A DNA stretch of 64,000 nt from Malaciobacter mytili LMG 24559 (GTDB lineage Bacteria; Campylobacterota; Campylobacteria; Campylobacterales; Arcobacteraceae): contig NZ_CP031219.1 in assembly GCF_003346775.1 (NCBI RefSeq), positions 2,728,001 to 2,792,000 on the forward strand. Reading direction: 5' to 3'. The notes below the pieces were generated by a model. It was given only the letters and a program-made list of their open reading frames with translations, searched no databases and had not been told where the DNA came from. A program made the translations under genes and the position numbers. Shown one piece after another: positions 46,629-55,726 of the stretch (its first letter is position 1; every line of letters starts with the position of its first letter).

Positions 46629-49270
46629 TGGAATTAAAAATATATCAACAAGAAGCACTTAATACACTTATTTCATTTTGTAAAAACTATAAAAAATCAT
46701 CTGGTAAAGTAGAAGAAGCTTTTAACAATACATTGAAAAATTCAGAACAGTTTTCTGAACCATATGAACCCTATTTAAAAGTTAAAGAATCAACTGCTCC
46801 TTATCTATGCATTAGAATACCTACGGGTGGAGGTAAAACATTAATAGCTGCTAAAAGTTTGAAACCAGTAATAGAAGAATTATATGAAAGTGATAAAACA
46901 TTTTTAGTAATTTGGTTGGCTCCAAAAGATATCATAGTCAATCAAACAATTAAAGCCCTCAAAAATCCAAAACACTCTTATAGAAAAGCCATAGAAGAAG
47001 ACTTCCCCTCAGCTTCTATAAATGTAATGAGATTAAAAGATGCGTTAAAAAATACTTTTAATAAAAAGACAGACATTACAATTTTAGTTGGAAGTATGCA
47101 ATCATTTAATGTTGGGAATGATGATATTAGAAAATTTTATGAATTAAATAGTAATTATGCAAATTTTTTAGAAAATAGCAAATATCAAGATGAGCCAAGT
47201 CTTGCAAATGCAATTAAGCAATCATCTCCATATATTATTATTGATGAAGCACATAAAGTACGTGCAAATTTAAGCTTATCTAATATAATTAATTTAAATC
47301 CTTCTTTTGTTCTTGAGCTAACGGCAACACCTGAAAGGAATCATAAGCCAAATGCAGGTAAATATGCAAGTAATATTATATATAGTGTATCAGCAAGTCA
47401 ATTAAAAGCTGAAAATATGATTAAGTTACCAATTATTTTAGAAACAGTTGATAATTGGGAGAAAACTGTTAAATATTCTAAAGATAGAAGAGAGAATCTT
47501 GATGCATTAGCAATTAGTGAAAAAAAATATATTCGACCTATTGTACTTTTTAGAGCAGAACCAGATCGAAATGAAGACTCTATAACTTATGAAAGAATAA
47601 AGAATTACTTGTTAAAAATAGGAGTAAAAGAAAATGAAATAGTAATTGCAACAGGAACTATTAAAGAATTAGACAATATATCAAGTAGAGGTTGTAAGTC
47701 TATTGAAGATAAAGAATGCCCTGTTAAATATATAATTACAGTTGATGCTTTAAAAGAAGGGTGGGACTGTCCATTTGCTTATGTATTAGGCGTTGTTTCA
47801 GATTTAAGTTCAGCAACTTCAGTTGAGCAATTGTTAGGAAGAATATTACGTAATCCCTATGTTGAACAAAAAGAAAATGAAGAATTAAATTATTCTTATG
47901 CAATCGTTTCATCTAAAAAATTTCAAGAAACAGCACAAACACTAAAAGATCAATTAATAGATAATGGTTTTGAAGAAATTGAAGCTAATTTGAGTATTAT
48001 AAAAGATCCCCATACTAATCCTGAAGCAAATTCTATTGGTGGGTTATTTGATATTGATAGCTTGCATGAAAACAATAGTATTGATGTATCAAATTTTGAT
48101 ATTGGGCAAGTTAGTATAAAAAATCAAGAAGCTATAGATTACAATAATATTACCAAAAAGTTTACATTATTTAAACGACCAATAAATCCTAACTCTCTTA
48201 AAAAAGAACTAAGATCAGCTATACAAGATGAGAATGAATATAAACAAGTTGAGAAATTAATAGATGAAGCTATTTCTAATAAAATTATACGTATCTCACA
48301 AAATGGAGATTTTTCAATTCCTCTATTGACAATCAAGAATGATCAAGGTATTTTTGAAGTATTTGAAGAAAGTCATATTCAAGAACATATTAATTGGACA
48401 GAAGAAGAATTTCTAGCTCAAGCATTTCTGACTGAAGATGAATTCCATATTGAAGAAAATTCTACAGTTGAGTCAATAGATATTGACTCGAAGACTAAAA
48501 AAGTTGTTATTAATCCACTTAGAGAAAGATTAGTACATTTTTCTAAGAATCAATTATTTAAAACCAATATTGAACCAAGAGACATAATAAAAGTTATTCT
48601 TAGTAATAACAGCAAAGAATTAAATAGTAGTCCAAGTAAAAGCGTACAAAAATTTGCCTCACATGTTATTAGAAATTTAATTGATAAAGGATATAGCATA
48701 GATGATCTATATATTTATAGAATTAAATTAAAAAAAGCTATAATGAAAAAAATTAAAGATACTAATCAATTGAATAAAACAAAATATTTTAATAGTTTGT
48801 TTGATAATTTTGATTTTGAAGTTTCTCCAAATATTCAATTTACATTTAGTAAACAAACATATCCTACTTCAAATATCGATGCTCGTAGTTCAGAATTTAA
48901 AAAACACTATTATCCTAATAGAATACAAATGCTAGGAAAAAAAGAAGAATATGAATGTGCAAAATACATTGACAAGCTTGAAAATATTGAAACTTGGATT
49001 AGAAATATAGACAGAAGACCTGATTATTCTTTTTGGCTTCAAACTTCAACCGACAAATTTTATCCAGATTTTATTCTCAAATTAATAAATGGGAAAATAT
49101 TAGTTATTGAATACAAGGGTGAAGATCGATCAACAAATGATGATAGTAAGGAAAAGAATAAAGTTGGAAGTGTTTGGGAAGACTTAAATCCAAATGTTGG
49201 CTTTATAATGGTTAGTGCAAATGATTATATGCACAAAATAAAAAATAAAATCGATAGACTTTTGTATTAA
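46628..49270 (+). CDS. res: Type III restriction enzyme helicase-nuclease (Res)
   Basis: The 880-residue protein starts at GTG 46628, directly at the mod stop. It has superfamily 2 helicase motifs: Walker A RIPTGGGKTLIAAKSL, DEAH-type IIIDEAHKVR, LELTATPERN, and the motif VI-like SVEQLLGRILRNP. The C-terminus carries the PD-(D/E)XK nuclease FYPDFILKLINGKILVIEYKGED. It appears intact, so the restriction system is probably active. Confidence 0.92.
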   Translation: MELKIYQQEALNTLISFCKNYKKSSGKVEEAFNNTLKNSEQFSEPYEPYLKVKESTAPYLCIRIPTGGGKTLIAAKSLKPVIEELYESDKTFLVIWLAPKDIIVNQTIKALKNPKHSYRKAIEEDFPSASINVMRLKDALKNTFNKKTDITILVGSMQSFNVGNDDIRKFYELNSNYANFLENSKYQDEPSLANAIKQSSPYIIIDEAHKVRANLSLSNIINLNPSFVLELTATPERNHKPNAGKYASNIIYSVSASQLKAENMIKLPIILETVDNWEKTVKYSKDRRENLDALAISEKKYIRPIVLFRAEPDRNEDSITYERIKNYLLKIGVKENEIVIATGTIKELDNISSRGCKSIEDKECPVKYIITVDALKEGWDCPFAYVLGVVSDLSSATSVEQLLGRILRNPYVEQKENEELNYSYAIVSSKKFQETAQTLKDQLIDNGFEEIEANLSIIKDPHTNPEANSIGGLFDIDSLHENNSIDVSNFDIGQVSIKNQEAIDYNNITKKFTLFKRPINPNSLKKELRSAIQDENEYKQVEKLIDEAISNKIIRISQNGDFSIPLLTIKNDQGIFEVFEESHIQEHINWTEEEFLAQAFLTEDEFHIEENSTVESIDIDSKTKKVVINPLRERLVHFSKNQLFKTNIEPRDIIKVILSNNSKELNSSPSKSVQKFASHVIRNLIDKGYSIDDLYIYRIKLKKAIMKKIKDTNQLNKTKYFNSLFDNFDFEVSPNIQFTFSKQTYPTSNIDARSSEFKKHYYPNRIQMLGKKEEYECAKYIDKLENIETWIRNIDRRPDYSFWLQTSTDKFYPDFILKLINGKILVIEYKGEDRSTNDDSKEKNKVGSVWEDLNPNVGFIMVSANDYMHKIKNKIDRLLY

Positions 49271-49314
49271 TTATTTATTTTAAATAAAGAATAGTTCTTT
49301 ACTAACCAAGGTTC

Positions 49315-49338
49315 AAAAGAGGCATTTTAGCCTCTTTT
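49315..49338. terminator. Bidirectional terminator between res and the recombinase gene
   Basis: AAAAGAGGC (49315-49323) pairs with GCCTCTTTT (49330-49338) around ATTTTA, with a T-run on the plus strand. The convergent genes res and the recombinase end on either side. Confidence 0.85.
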
Positions 49339-49339
49339 T

Positions 49340-50275
49340 TTAATGAATATTTAGATGTTTTCTAGGATGTCTAGTTTTTAAAATCTTTTTTTGATGTTGA
49401 GAATTGACTACTGTATATATCTGTGTAGTTAAGATTGATGAATGTCCTAAAATATTTTGAATGTATCTAATATCAACATTTTCCTCTAATAATCCTGTTG
49501 CTAGTGTATGTCTAAATTGATGAGGGGTCACATGTTTTCTAATTCCTGATAATAATTGGTATCTTTTTATCATATGCCTTACAGAATCTTCAGAAAGCAT
49601 ATTATTAAGTCTGTTAATAAAGAAGAAGTTTTTTTCATAAATTTTTTTATTAAATAGTTTATAATATTCTACAAGAGATTGTTTTACTTCAGGGTCGCAA
49701 ATCTGAATGGCTCTTTCTTTTGATCCTTTTCCAAAAATATTGACAATTCCTCTTTGTATATTAATATCAGTTGGTTTTAAATGACAAAGCTCTGAGACTC
49801 TCATCCCTGTTGCAAATAGCAGTTCTGTTACTGCAATATCTCTTACTGCTGCATAATAAGTATATGAATTTTTATCTTCTATATTTTCTTTATATGCATA
49901 TATAAATTTAAAGAAACGTCTTAGGTCTTTTTTATCTATAGTTTTAGGAAGTCTCTTTGGTAGTTTTATTGATAATTGCATTTTTTTAAATGGACTAAAC
50001 TCAATAAACTCTTCAAATTCTAAAAAATTAAAAAATGTCTTTAATGTTCCGACTTTACGTTTAATACTTTTTGCTTTTAATTCCTGCTCAAATAAATATT
50101 TTACATACTCTTTAATATAAATTTTATCAAATAAATCAAGTGAACTATTCTCACTATCTTTATATTCTCTAAATTGCTTTAAATCTATATTGTAAGCTTT
50201 AACTGTTTTACTACTTAAATTTTTCTCATAAATACAATGTGCTTCAAATAATTTTATCATTTCAAATAGTTTCAT
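49340..50275 (-). CDS. Tyrosine recombinase (XerC/D-like integrase)
   Basis: The 311-residue protein has an N-terminal SAM-like domain (LSSKTVKAYNIDLKQFREY) and a catalytic domain with all residues visible: Arg in FATGMRVSELCHL, Lys in FGKGSKERAIQI, HQFRHTLATGLL, LGHSSILTTQIY with the nucleophilic tyrosine. It differs from the chromosomal XerH type in length and lies in the accessory island, so it is probably from an integrated element. Two similar 14-15-base sequences upstream (50364 and 50465) could be binding sites. Its own element borders are not evident. Confidence 0.85.
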   Translation of the reverse strand: MKLFEMIKLFEAHCIYEKNLSSKTVKAYNIDLKQFREYKDSENSSLDLFDKIYIKEYVKYLFEQELKAKSIKRKVGTLKTFFNFLEFEEFIEFSPFKKMQLSIKLPKRLPKTIDKKDLRRFFKFIYAYKENIEDKNSYTYYAAVRDIAVTELLFATGMRVSELCHLKPTDINIQRGIVNIFGKGSKERAIQICDPEVKQSLVEYYKLFNKKIYEKNFFFINRLNNMLSEDSVRHMIKRYQLLSGIRKHVTPHQFRHTLATGLLEENVDIRYIQNILGHSSILTTQIYTVVNSQHQKKILKTRHPRKHLNIH

Positions 50276-50580
50276 ATATTATCCTTATTAATTTTAGATC
50301 CATATTATCAATAACTATTTAAAAATTTATAATTCTTAATAAAATAATAAACTTGTTAATTCTCAAAGATTAATAATATCTCTACCTAATTCTTAAACTC
50401 AAAAAATACTTTTCAATTTTTATTAAGTATTTACAGCTTTTTTAATATTCCTTTTACCTGTTAGCAAAGGATTAATAATCTTATATTTTTATTTGCTTTT
50501 TCCCACTCTTTTTTATATTTAAGAAGGTTTAATATAGAATGCTATATTAATAAATAATTAGGTTTTTAAGGAAATATTAA
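50276..50580. other. Intergenic region between the recombinase and methyltransferase genes
   Basis: No gene is visible. It contains direct repeats CAAAGATTAATAAT (50364-50377) and CAAAGGATTAATAAT (50465-50479), and an inverted repeat TTAATATAG/CTATATTAA (50529-50550) near the promoter of the following gene. Confidence 0.4.
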
Positions 50581-51180
50581 GTGAAACCAGAAGAGATAGG
50601 AAAAGCATATAATCAAATTACTCACATTTGGGATAGTAAAAAATTTGATATGAGTAATGGTATTGCTCAGCACAAAAAAGCAATAAGCTTTGTTAAAAAT
50701 CGTGGTAACGCTTTAGATATTGGCTGTGGATGTACTGGTCGATTTATTGAATTACTCTTAAATGAAGGTTTTATACCTATTGGTTTAGATATTTCAGACA
50801 AGATGCTAAATATTGCACGAAAAAAACATCCAAAGGTTCACTTTATACAAGCTGATATTTGCAAATACAAGTTGTCTGAAAAGTATGACTTTATAACAGC
50901 ATGGGACAGTATTTGGCATGTTCCTCTATTGGAGCAACGAAATGTTCTTTATAAAATTATTGAAAGTCTTAATGTTGGTGGAGTATTTATATTTTCATTT
51001 GGAGGTACAGATGAAGAAGGTGCTCATATTAACAATTTTATGGGACCTGATGTTTATTATTCATCACTTGGACTAAATGGTTTCATAAAATTATTCATTG
51101 AATTAGGATGTATTATCAGACACTTAGAGTTTGATCAATATCCAGAAGTTCATACCTACCTTGTGGTAGAAAAAGTCTAA
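50581..51180 (+). CDS. Class I SAM-dependent methyltransferase
   Basis: The 199-residue protein starts at GTG 50581 after AAGGAAA. It has the Rossmann methyltransferase motifs ALDIGCGCTGRFIELLL (AdoMet loop), PIGLDISDKMLNIARKK and HFIQADICKY. The substrate is not evident; small-molecule methyltransferases of this type are common. It is alone, next to the junction between elements 2 and 3. Confidence 0.8.
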   Translation: MKPEEIGKAYNQITHIWDSKKFDMSNGIAQHKKAISFVKNRGNALDIGCGCTGRFIELLLNEGFIPIGLDISDKMLNIARKKHPKVHFIQADICKYKLSEKYDFITAWDSIWHVPLLEQRNVLYKIIESLNVGGVFIFSFGGTDEEGAHINNFMGPDVYYSSLGLNGFIKLFIELGCIIRHLEFDQYPEVHTYLVVEKV

Positions 51181-51305
51181 AGAATATGTTAAGTCAGACA
51201 ATCAATATGCATACATATACTTCCAAATAGTTTTATATTTAATATTGAAATAACTATTTTTTCATAATAGTTACTTTTGAATCAATTATATTTAAAAAAA
51301 TATTA

Positions 51306-51332
51306 TTCTCAATAACTAATATATATTTTATA
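51306..51332 (-). repeat. Degenerate right end of Tn7-like element 2
   Basis: ATTCTCAA....TAAT..ATAT aligns with the right end of element 1 at 41103-41124 (16 of 22 positions). It lies immediately to the left of a third left-end copy. The match is short and AT-rich. Confidence 0.4.
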
Positions 51333-51384
51333 AAATCTCAAAAACAATAAAAATTGAAAATAAGAGTTTAATTTAACATAATTT
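51333..51384 (+). repeat. Left end of Tn7-like element 3, containing the mnmG 3' sequence
   Basis: Bases 51333-51353 are identical to 25284-25304, the last codons and stop of mnmG plus the first bases beyond it. TTGAAAATAAGAG follows in the place of the left-end repeats, then a tnsE-like frame. Confidence 0.6.
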
Positions 51385-51531
51385 AATAAGAAAAGTATCA
51401 TCCCTAAATTTACCTTAAATAACCCGGATAATACTTTTCACTTTCAATTTTATGTACAAAGAATACTTTATAAAGATAAATTTCTTAATAGTCATTTTAA
51501 TATGTATTATAACTTGATATTTAGAAAATAA
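51385..51531 (+). pseudogene. tnsE 5' fragment (element 3)
   Basis: The frame reads NKKSIIPKFTLNNPDNTFHF and later FLNSHFNMYYNL, matching KSIIPDFMAENPYDTF and GNSHFKVIIKNM of the tnsE copy at 25371. It has no start codon and ends at 51529-51531. Confidence 0.65.
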
Positions 51532-51633
51532 ATTATTATTTTAAAATTTCAAGTAAATTATTTATTGACAAATATAATATTAATTTAATATTTCATTTAT
51601 TATAATTTGTAATTCCCATAATTCAAAGAAAAT

Positions 51634-53298
51634 ATGAAAAAAAATTATTACAATATACTTAAATATAAGATTTTTAAAAATCTTTTTGATTTAGACAACG
51701 CACCTTGCCTATATTTTTTAACCAAAAAAGATGAACAATCAATAAATAGAAAAAATTTAAATAAGTTATCTCTAAATCTAGCATCACACTTTATAGATAA
51801 GTTTCCAAAAGATAAATATATTTTAGTATGCATGGATCCTAGTATAGAATTTGTAGTAACACTTATAGGTTCTATATATTCAAAAATAACTATTGTTCCT
51901 ATTCCTGTACCAAGAAGTAAAACAGAGATAACAAGAATAAAAAATATTATAAATGAATTAAATATAAAAACAGTAATAACTACCCCTAAATATAAAAAAT
52001 ATTTTGTTGATAATAACTCTTTATTAAATTTGGATTCTATTTTTTCATTTGATGATGAGTTAATAACTGATATAAAAGATAATATAATTAATCAAGAAAA
52101 TGTATTTTATGAATTAGAAAAAAAGACATTGAATAAAGAGTATAAAGAGGTTGTCGTTCAATACACATCAGGAACTACCAATATACCTAAAGGTGTAAAA
52201 ATTACAAGTTTTAATATTTTAAAAAATTATGAAGAATTAGATAAAAAATGGAGATTTGATACTAATAAAAATTTTTTAACATGGCTTCCAATATTTCATG
52301 ACATGGGATTATTTAGTATTATTTATTGTTTTTTAATAAGCGGAATGAAAACTTATTTAATGACTCCACAAGAATTTATAAAAAACCCAATTAATTGGTT
52401 AAAACTTATTAGTGAAAAAAAAATTTATATAAGTGGTGGTCCTCCTTTTGCTTATGAAATGTGTACTAAAATATTAAATGAAAACAATAATTTTGATTTT
52501 GATTTATCAAATTGGAAATTGGCTTTTTGTGGAGCTGATTATGTTTCGCATCAACTTCTTGAAGAATTTAGAACTTCAACAAATAAATATAAGTTAAATA
52601 AAAATTCTGTTTTTGCTACATATGGAATGGCCGAAGCAACCTTATTTATATTAGGAGAACCTTTTTGGGAAAATATCGCTTTTGATAAAAAGAATATTAG
52701 AACATTTTCAGAAGGATGCTATTTTTCAGAAGAATCTTTAACAAATCTATTAATATATAATAATAGTTCAAAAAAAATTGTAAAAGAAAAAGAGGAAGGA
52801 GAAATCCTTATTTGTGGAGATAATTTAACTAAAGAGTATATTTCACAAAAACTAGATACTATTCATATAAATGGAAAAGAATGGTTTAAAACAGGAGATA
52901 TAGGTTTTATTGATAAAAACTGTCTTTTTATATCAGGTAGAATTAAAAATTTAATTAAAATATATGGTAGAAATCTATTCTCAAATGATATTATAAATGT
53001 TTTAGCAAACGAATTTAAAGATATTCATTTTTCAAAATCATTAATTTTTAAAGCTAATGAATTATCTAACTCTGTAGTTGTAATAATTGAATTAAATAAA
53101 AAAATTTCTTCCTATGAAAAAGATTTTTTAATTTCTTTAAAAGAGAATATAAAAAATGTTTTATTTAAAGAATTTGGACTAAGTGTTGAAAATTTAATTA
53201 TAGTTAGCAGAGGGAGTTTACCAAAAACAACAAGTGGAAAACTTCAACAAATAAGAATAAAAGAGTTATATAAAAAAGGATTACTTACAAATGAATAA
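51634..53298 (+). CDS. AMP-dependent acyl ligase (FAAL-like), first gene of biosynthetic cluster
   Basis: The 554-residue protein is an adenylate-forming enzyme: VVQYTSGTTNIPKGVKIT (P-loop) near residue 175, LTWLPIFHDMGL, ATYGMAEATLFILGEP near residue 330 (style of fatty acyl-AMP ligases), KTGDIGFIDKNCLFISGRIKNLIKIYGRN, and the C-terminal lysine region LPKTTSGKLQQIRI. It should activate a carboxylic acid, probably a fatty acid, and load it on the acyl carrier protein encoded four genes on. It overlaps the first P450 gene by 8 bases. Confidence 0.85.
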   Translation: MKKNYYNILKYKIFKNLFDLDNAPCLYFLTKKDEQSINRKNLNKLSLNLASHFIDKFPKDKYILVCMDPSIEFVVTLIGSIYSKITIVPIPVPRSKTEITRIKNIINELNIKTVITTPKYKKYFVDNNSLLNLDSIFSFDDELITDIKDNIINQENVFYELEKKTLNKEYKEVVVQYTSGTTNIPKGVKITSFNILKNYEELDKKWRFDTNKNFLTWLPIFHDMGLFSIIYCFLISGMKTYLMTPQEFIKNPINWLKLISEKKIYISGGPPFAYEMCTKILNENNNFDFDLSNWKLAFCGADYVSHQLLEEFRTSTNKYKLNKNSVFATYGMAEATLFILGEPFWENIAFDKKNIRTFSEGCYFSEESLTNLLIYNNSSKKIVKEKEEGEILICGDNLTKEYISQKLDTIHINGKEWFKTGDIGFIDKNCLFISGRIKNLIKIYGRNLFSNDIINVLANEFKDIHFSKSLIFKANELSNSVVVIIELNKKISSYEKDFLISLKENIKNVLFKEFGLSVENLIIVSRGSLPKTTSGKLQQIRIKELYKKGLLTNE

Positions 53299-54385
53299 TA
53301 TAAAAATTATTACTTCACAAACTATTAGCCAACAAATTTTGAAATCCCCTAAAATGAGAGCTTTTAATATTGTGCCATATCTTGAAGAATTACAAGAAAA
53401 ATCAAATGAAGATTTTAAAGAATTAATTGAAATTTGTAAATCTATGCTTTCTTTTATGAATGGAGCAGAACATCTAAAGTTAAGAAAAATAATTTCTAAG
53501 CCAATGTCAATGAAATCAATTTCTATATATAAAGACCAAATAAATAACATTATTGAAAAGATTTTAGATAATTTTTTAAAGGAATCTAATCCTGATTTAG
53601 TTTTACATTTTACAAACCCACTTTATATTAGTATCATTGAAGATATTTTTGGTTTTAAAATTAAAGATAAAGATGTTTTTTTAAAAAATATTGAACTTTC
53701 AACTACAATTACTGAACCTTTGTTATCCATTAAGAGTTTAAAAAAACTTCAAAAAAACTATTTAGAATTAGCAGAAGAAATTCATAAACAAATAATTATT
53801 GAAAAAAATAGTGGATTATTAGATGAAATATCAAAAAATATGAAAGAAAATATAGAAGAAAAACAATTAATAATCATTCTTATGACATTAGTAATTGCAT
53901 CAAGAACAACTACTGAAAGTTTAGTTTGTATTCTTTGTGAATATAACAATTTAGATAATGAAATAAAAAATAAAATGATTGATGAATTTTGGCTTATGCA
54001 TAATGTGGATCATTTAGTAAGACTTTGTGCATCAACAAAATATTTAACAAGAGTAGCAAATGAAGATATTTCTTTTGATGATTTACATTTAAAAAAAGAT
54101 GAACAAATTATAATTGATGTTTATAAAGCAAATAGAGATACATCTTTTTATGAAAATAACATTGATTTTTCACAACTTTCAAATAAAGAAAATTCACATA
54201 TTGGATTTGGAGGTGGCTCACATATTTGCTCAGGCTTACATTTTGCAAAACTAGTTATAATAGCTACCATCCCTAGATTTTTCAATAAAATAAAACAGTT
54301 TAAATATGATAAAAATAAAATTACATATCAATTTTCTACTTTTGCTAAAAGAGCAAAAAGTTGTCCAATAACTTTTGATAATTAA
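53291..54385 (+). CDS. Cytochrome P450-like protein 1 with altered ExxR motif
   Basis: The 364-residue protein has the haem-ligand loop GFGGGSHICSGLHFAK near residue 310 with its cysteine, the C-helix NGAEHLKLRKIISKPM, and an I-helix with threonines (ASRTTTESL). The K-helix position, normally ExxR, reads HLVRLCASTKYLTR, so the glutamate is replaced. It is somewhat shorter than typical bacterial P450s. Its neighbours suggest that it oxidises an acyl chain held on the carrier protein. It lies 17 bases before the second P450 gene. Confidence 0.8.
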   Translation: MNNIKIITSQTISQQILKSPKMRAFNIVPYLEELQEKSNEDFKELIEICKSMLSFMNGAEHLKLRKIISKPMSMKSISIYKDQINNIIEKILDNFLKESNPDLVLHFTNPLYISIIEDIFGFKIKDKDVFLKNIELSTTITEPLLSIKSLKKLQKNYLELAEEIHKQIIIEKNSGLLDEISKNMKENIEEKQLIIILMTLVIASRTTTESLVCILCEYNNLDNEIKNKMIDEFWLMHNVDHLVRLCASTKYLTRVANEDISFDDLHLKKDEQIIIDVYKANRDTSFYENNIDFSQLSNKENSHIGFGGGSHICSGLHFAKLVIIATIPRFFNKIKQFKYDKNKITYQFSTFAKRAKSCPITFDN

Positions 54386-54402
54386 ATTAATTAGGATTAA
54401 AT

Positions 54403-55470
54403 ATGAATAATAAATTTGAAAATAAAGAAGGGATTATCATTATTAAAGATTTTGATACTGCAATAAGTATTTTAAAAGATTCTTCATTTGTAGTACCTGA
54501 TTTATTAAGTTTTTTAGATAAATTATCAGAAGCTTCAAATATTGATTTATCAACATTACGTCTTTTTACAACAATGTCCCCTTTCTTTTTAGAAGGAGAA
54601 AAACATCAATATCTAAGAAGTATTGGTCAAGTATACTTAGGGACAAAATATTATGAAAAATGGTTACCTTTTTTTCAAAATACTATTGATAAAATATTAA
54701 ATAGAATAAATTCTTTAGAAGAATTTGACTTAATTCAAGAACTAAATATCCCAATATTTACAGAACTTTTAAAACCATATTTAGGTATTTATTCTAATAA
54801 TGAAAAAGATTTTGATAAAAAAGCCATAGTTTTACAAAGATTAATAGAACCAATGTTATCTATAAATAAATTAAAACTTGTAAACTCTGATTTAAAAGAA
54901 TTAATAGATAGTTTAGATTTAGAAAAAACACATAATCAAGATTCAATATTTAAAGATTTATTAGATAATAATATTGAATTATCATTAGATGAAAAAAAAG
55001 CTTATATAATTGTTCTTTATGCTGCAATTGCACCCTTAGCACAAACAATAATAAATATCATTGTGTATCTTTATGAAAATAAACCAAATATCTCAAAAAA
55101 AGATTTTTTAAATAATATTGATTACTATATATGGAAATGTGCAGCCCCTATTTTTATACATAGAATTGCAGTAGAAGATAAAATAATCAATAATACTTTT
55201 ATAAAAAAAGGCAATACACTTTTAATTGACATTTCAACAAGTATTAAAAATCATAAAAATAATTGTCCAATGGAAAATAAAAATTTTGCATTTGGACATG
55301 GAAAACATCTTTGTTTAGGTGCTTTTATATCTAGAAGCTTGATTTCTGAAATAGTTCCAAGATTTTTAGATACAATTTCTTTAAAAATACTTTCAAAAGA
55401 AAAAGATAAGACAAATCATATTGCAAATTCTTATATGAAAATAATAGTTAAAAATATAAAGGAGTCATAA
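54403..55470 (+). CDS. Cytochrome P450-like protein 2, more divergent
   Basis: The 355-residue protein resembles the first P450 in layout. The haem loop AFGHGKHLCLGAFISR keeps the cysteine and the C-helix reads LEGEKHQYLRSIGQ. The I-helix lacks the usual acid-threonine pair (AAIAPLAQTIINI) and the K-helix reads IWKCAAPIFIHR, with lysine for arginine and no glutamate. It may be a catalytically altered P450, or one that works on the carrier-bound substrate without normal oxygen activation. It ends 1 base before the carrier protein gene. Confidence 0.75.
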   Translation: MNNKFENKEGIIIIKDFDTAISILKDSSFVVPDLLSFLDKLSEASNIDLSTLRLFTTMSPFFLEGEKHQYLRSIGQVYLGTKYYEKWLPFFQNTIDKILNRINSLEEFDLIQELNIPIFTELLKPYLGIYSNNEKDFDKKAIVLQRLIEPMLSINKLKLVNSDLKELIDSLDLEKTHNQDSIFKDLLDNNIELSLDEKKAYIIVLYAAIAPLAQTIINIIVYLYENKPNISKKDFLNNIDYYIWKCAAPIFIHRIAVEDKIINNTFIKKGNTLLIDISTSIKNHKNNCPMENKNFAFGHGKHLCLGAFISRSLISEIVPRFLDTISLKILSKEKDKTNHIANSYMKIIVKNIKES

Positions 55471-55471
55471 A

Positions 55472-55726
55472 ATGAATATTAAAAAAGAAGAAGTTATTAA
55501 TTTTATAATTAATAAAGTTAAAAAACTAACAAAAAACGAAGAGTCTGAGATTTTGGCCCATACAAGCTTATCATCTGTAGGAGTAGATTCACTTTCTGCT
55601 GTTTTAATTTGTGGATATATTGAGGATGAATATAATATAGAAGTTGAACCTATTATTATGTTTGAATGTAAAAATGCAAATGAAGTTGCAAATGAAGTAA
55701 TCAGATTAATTGAAGAACAGTTATGA
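55472..55726 (+). CDS. Acyl carrier protein
   Basis: The 84-residue protein is a free-standing carrier. SSVGVDSLSAVLICGYIEDEY holds the phosphopantetheine serine in a DSL motif, and the rest is acidic and helical (EFNI...VEPIIMFECKNANEVANEV). It should carry the acyl chain activated by the AMP ligase past the P450s. It has a good Shine-Dalgarno (AAGGAG) and overlaps the next gene by 4 bases. Confidence 0.9.
   Translation: MNIKKEEVINFIINKVKKLTKNEESEILAHTSLSSVGVDSLSAVLICGYIEDEYNIEVEPIIMFECKNANEVANEVIRLIEEQL

Larger units (their letters stand above)
41131..51332. mobile_element. Remnant of a second, older Tn7-like element
   Basis: A left end resembling that of element 1 (41131-41184) and a tnsE fragment mark the start. 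A degenerate right-end-type repeat (51306-51327, ATTCTCAA....TAAT..ATAT, 16 of 22 positions shared with 41103-41124) marks the end. No tnsABCD genes remain. The contents are an IS3 fragment, metal efflux genes, fic, a type III restriction-modification system, a tyrosine recombinase and a methyltransferase. The boundaries are inferred from short AT-rich repeats. Confidence 0.55.
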
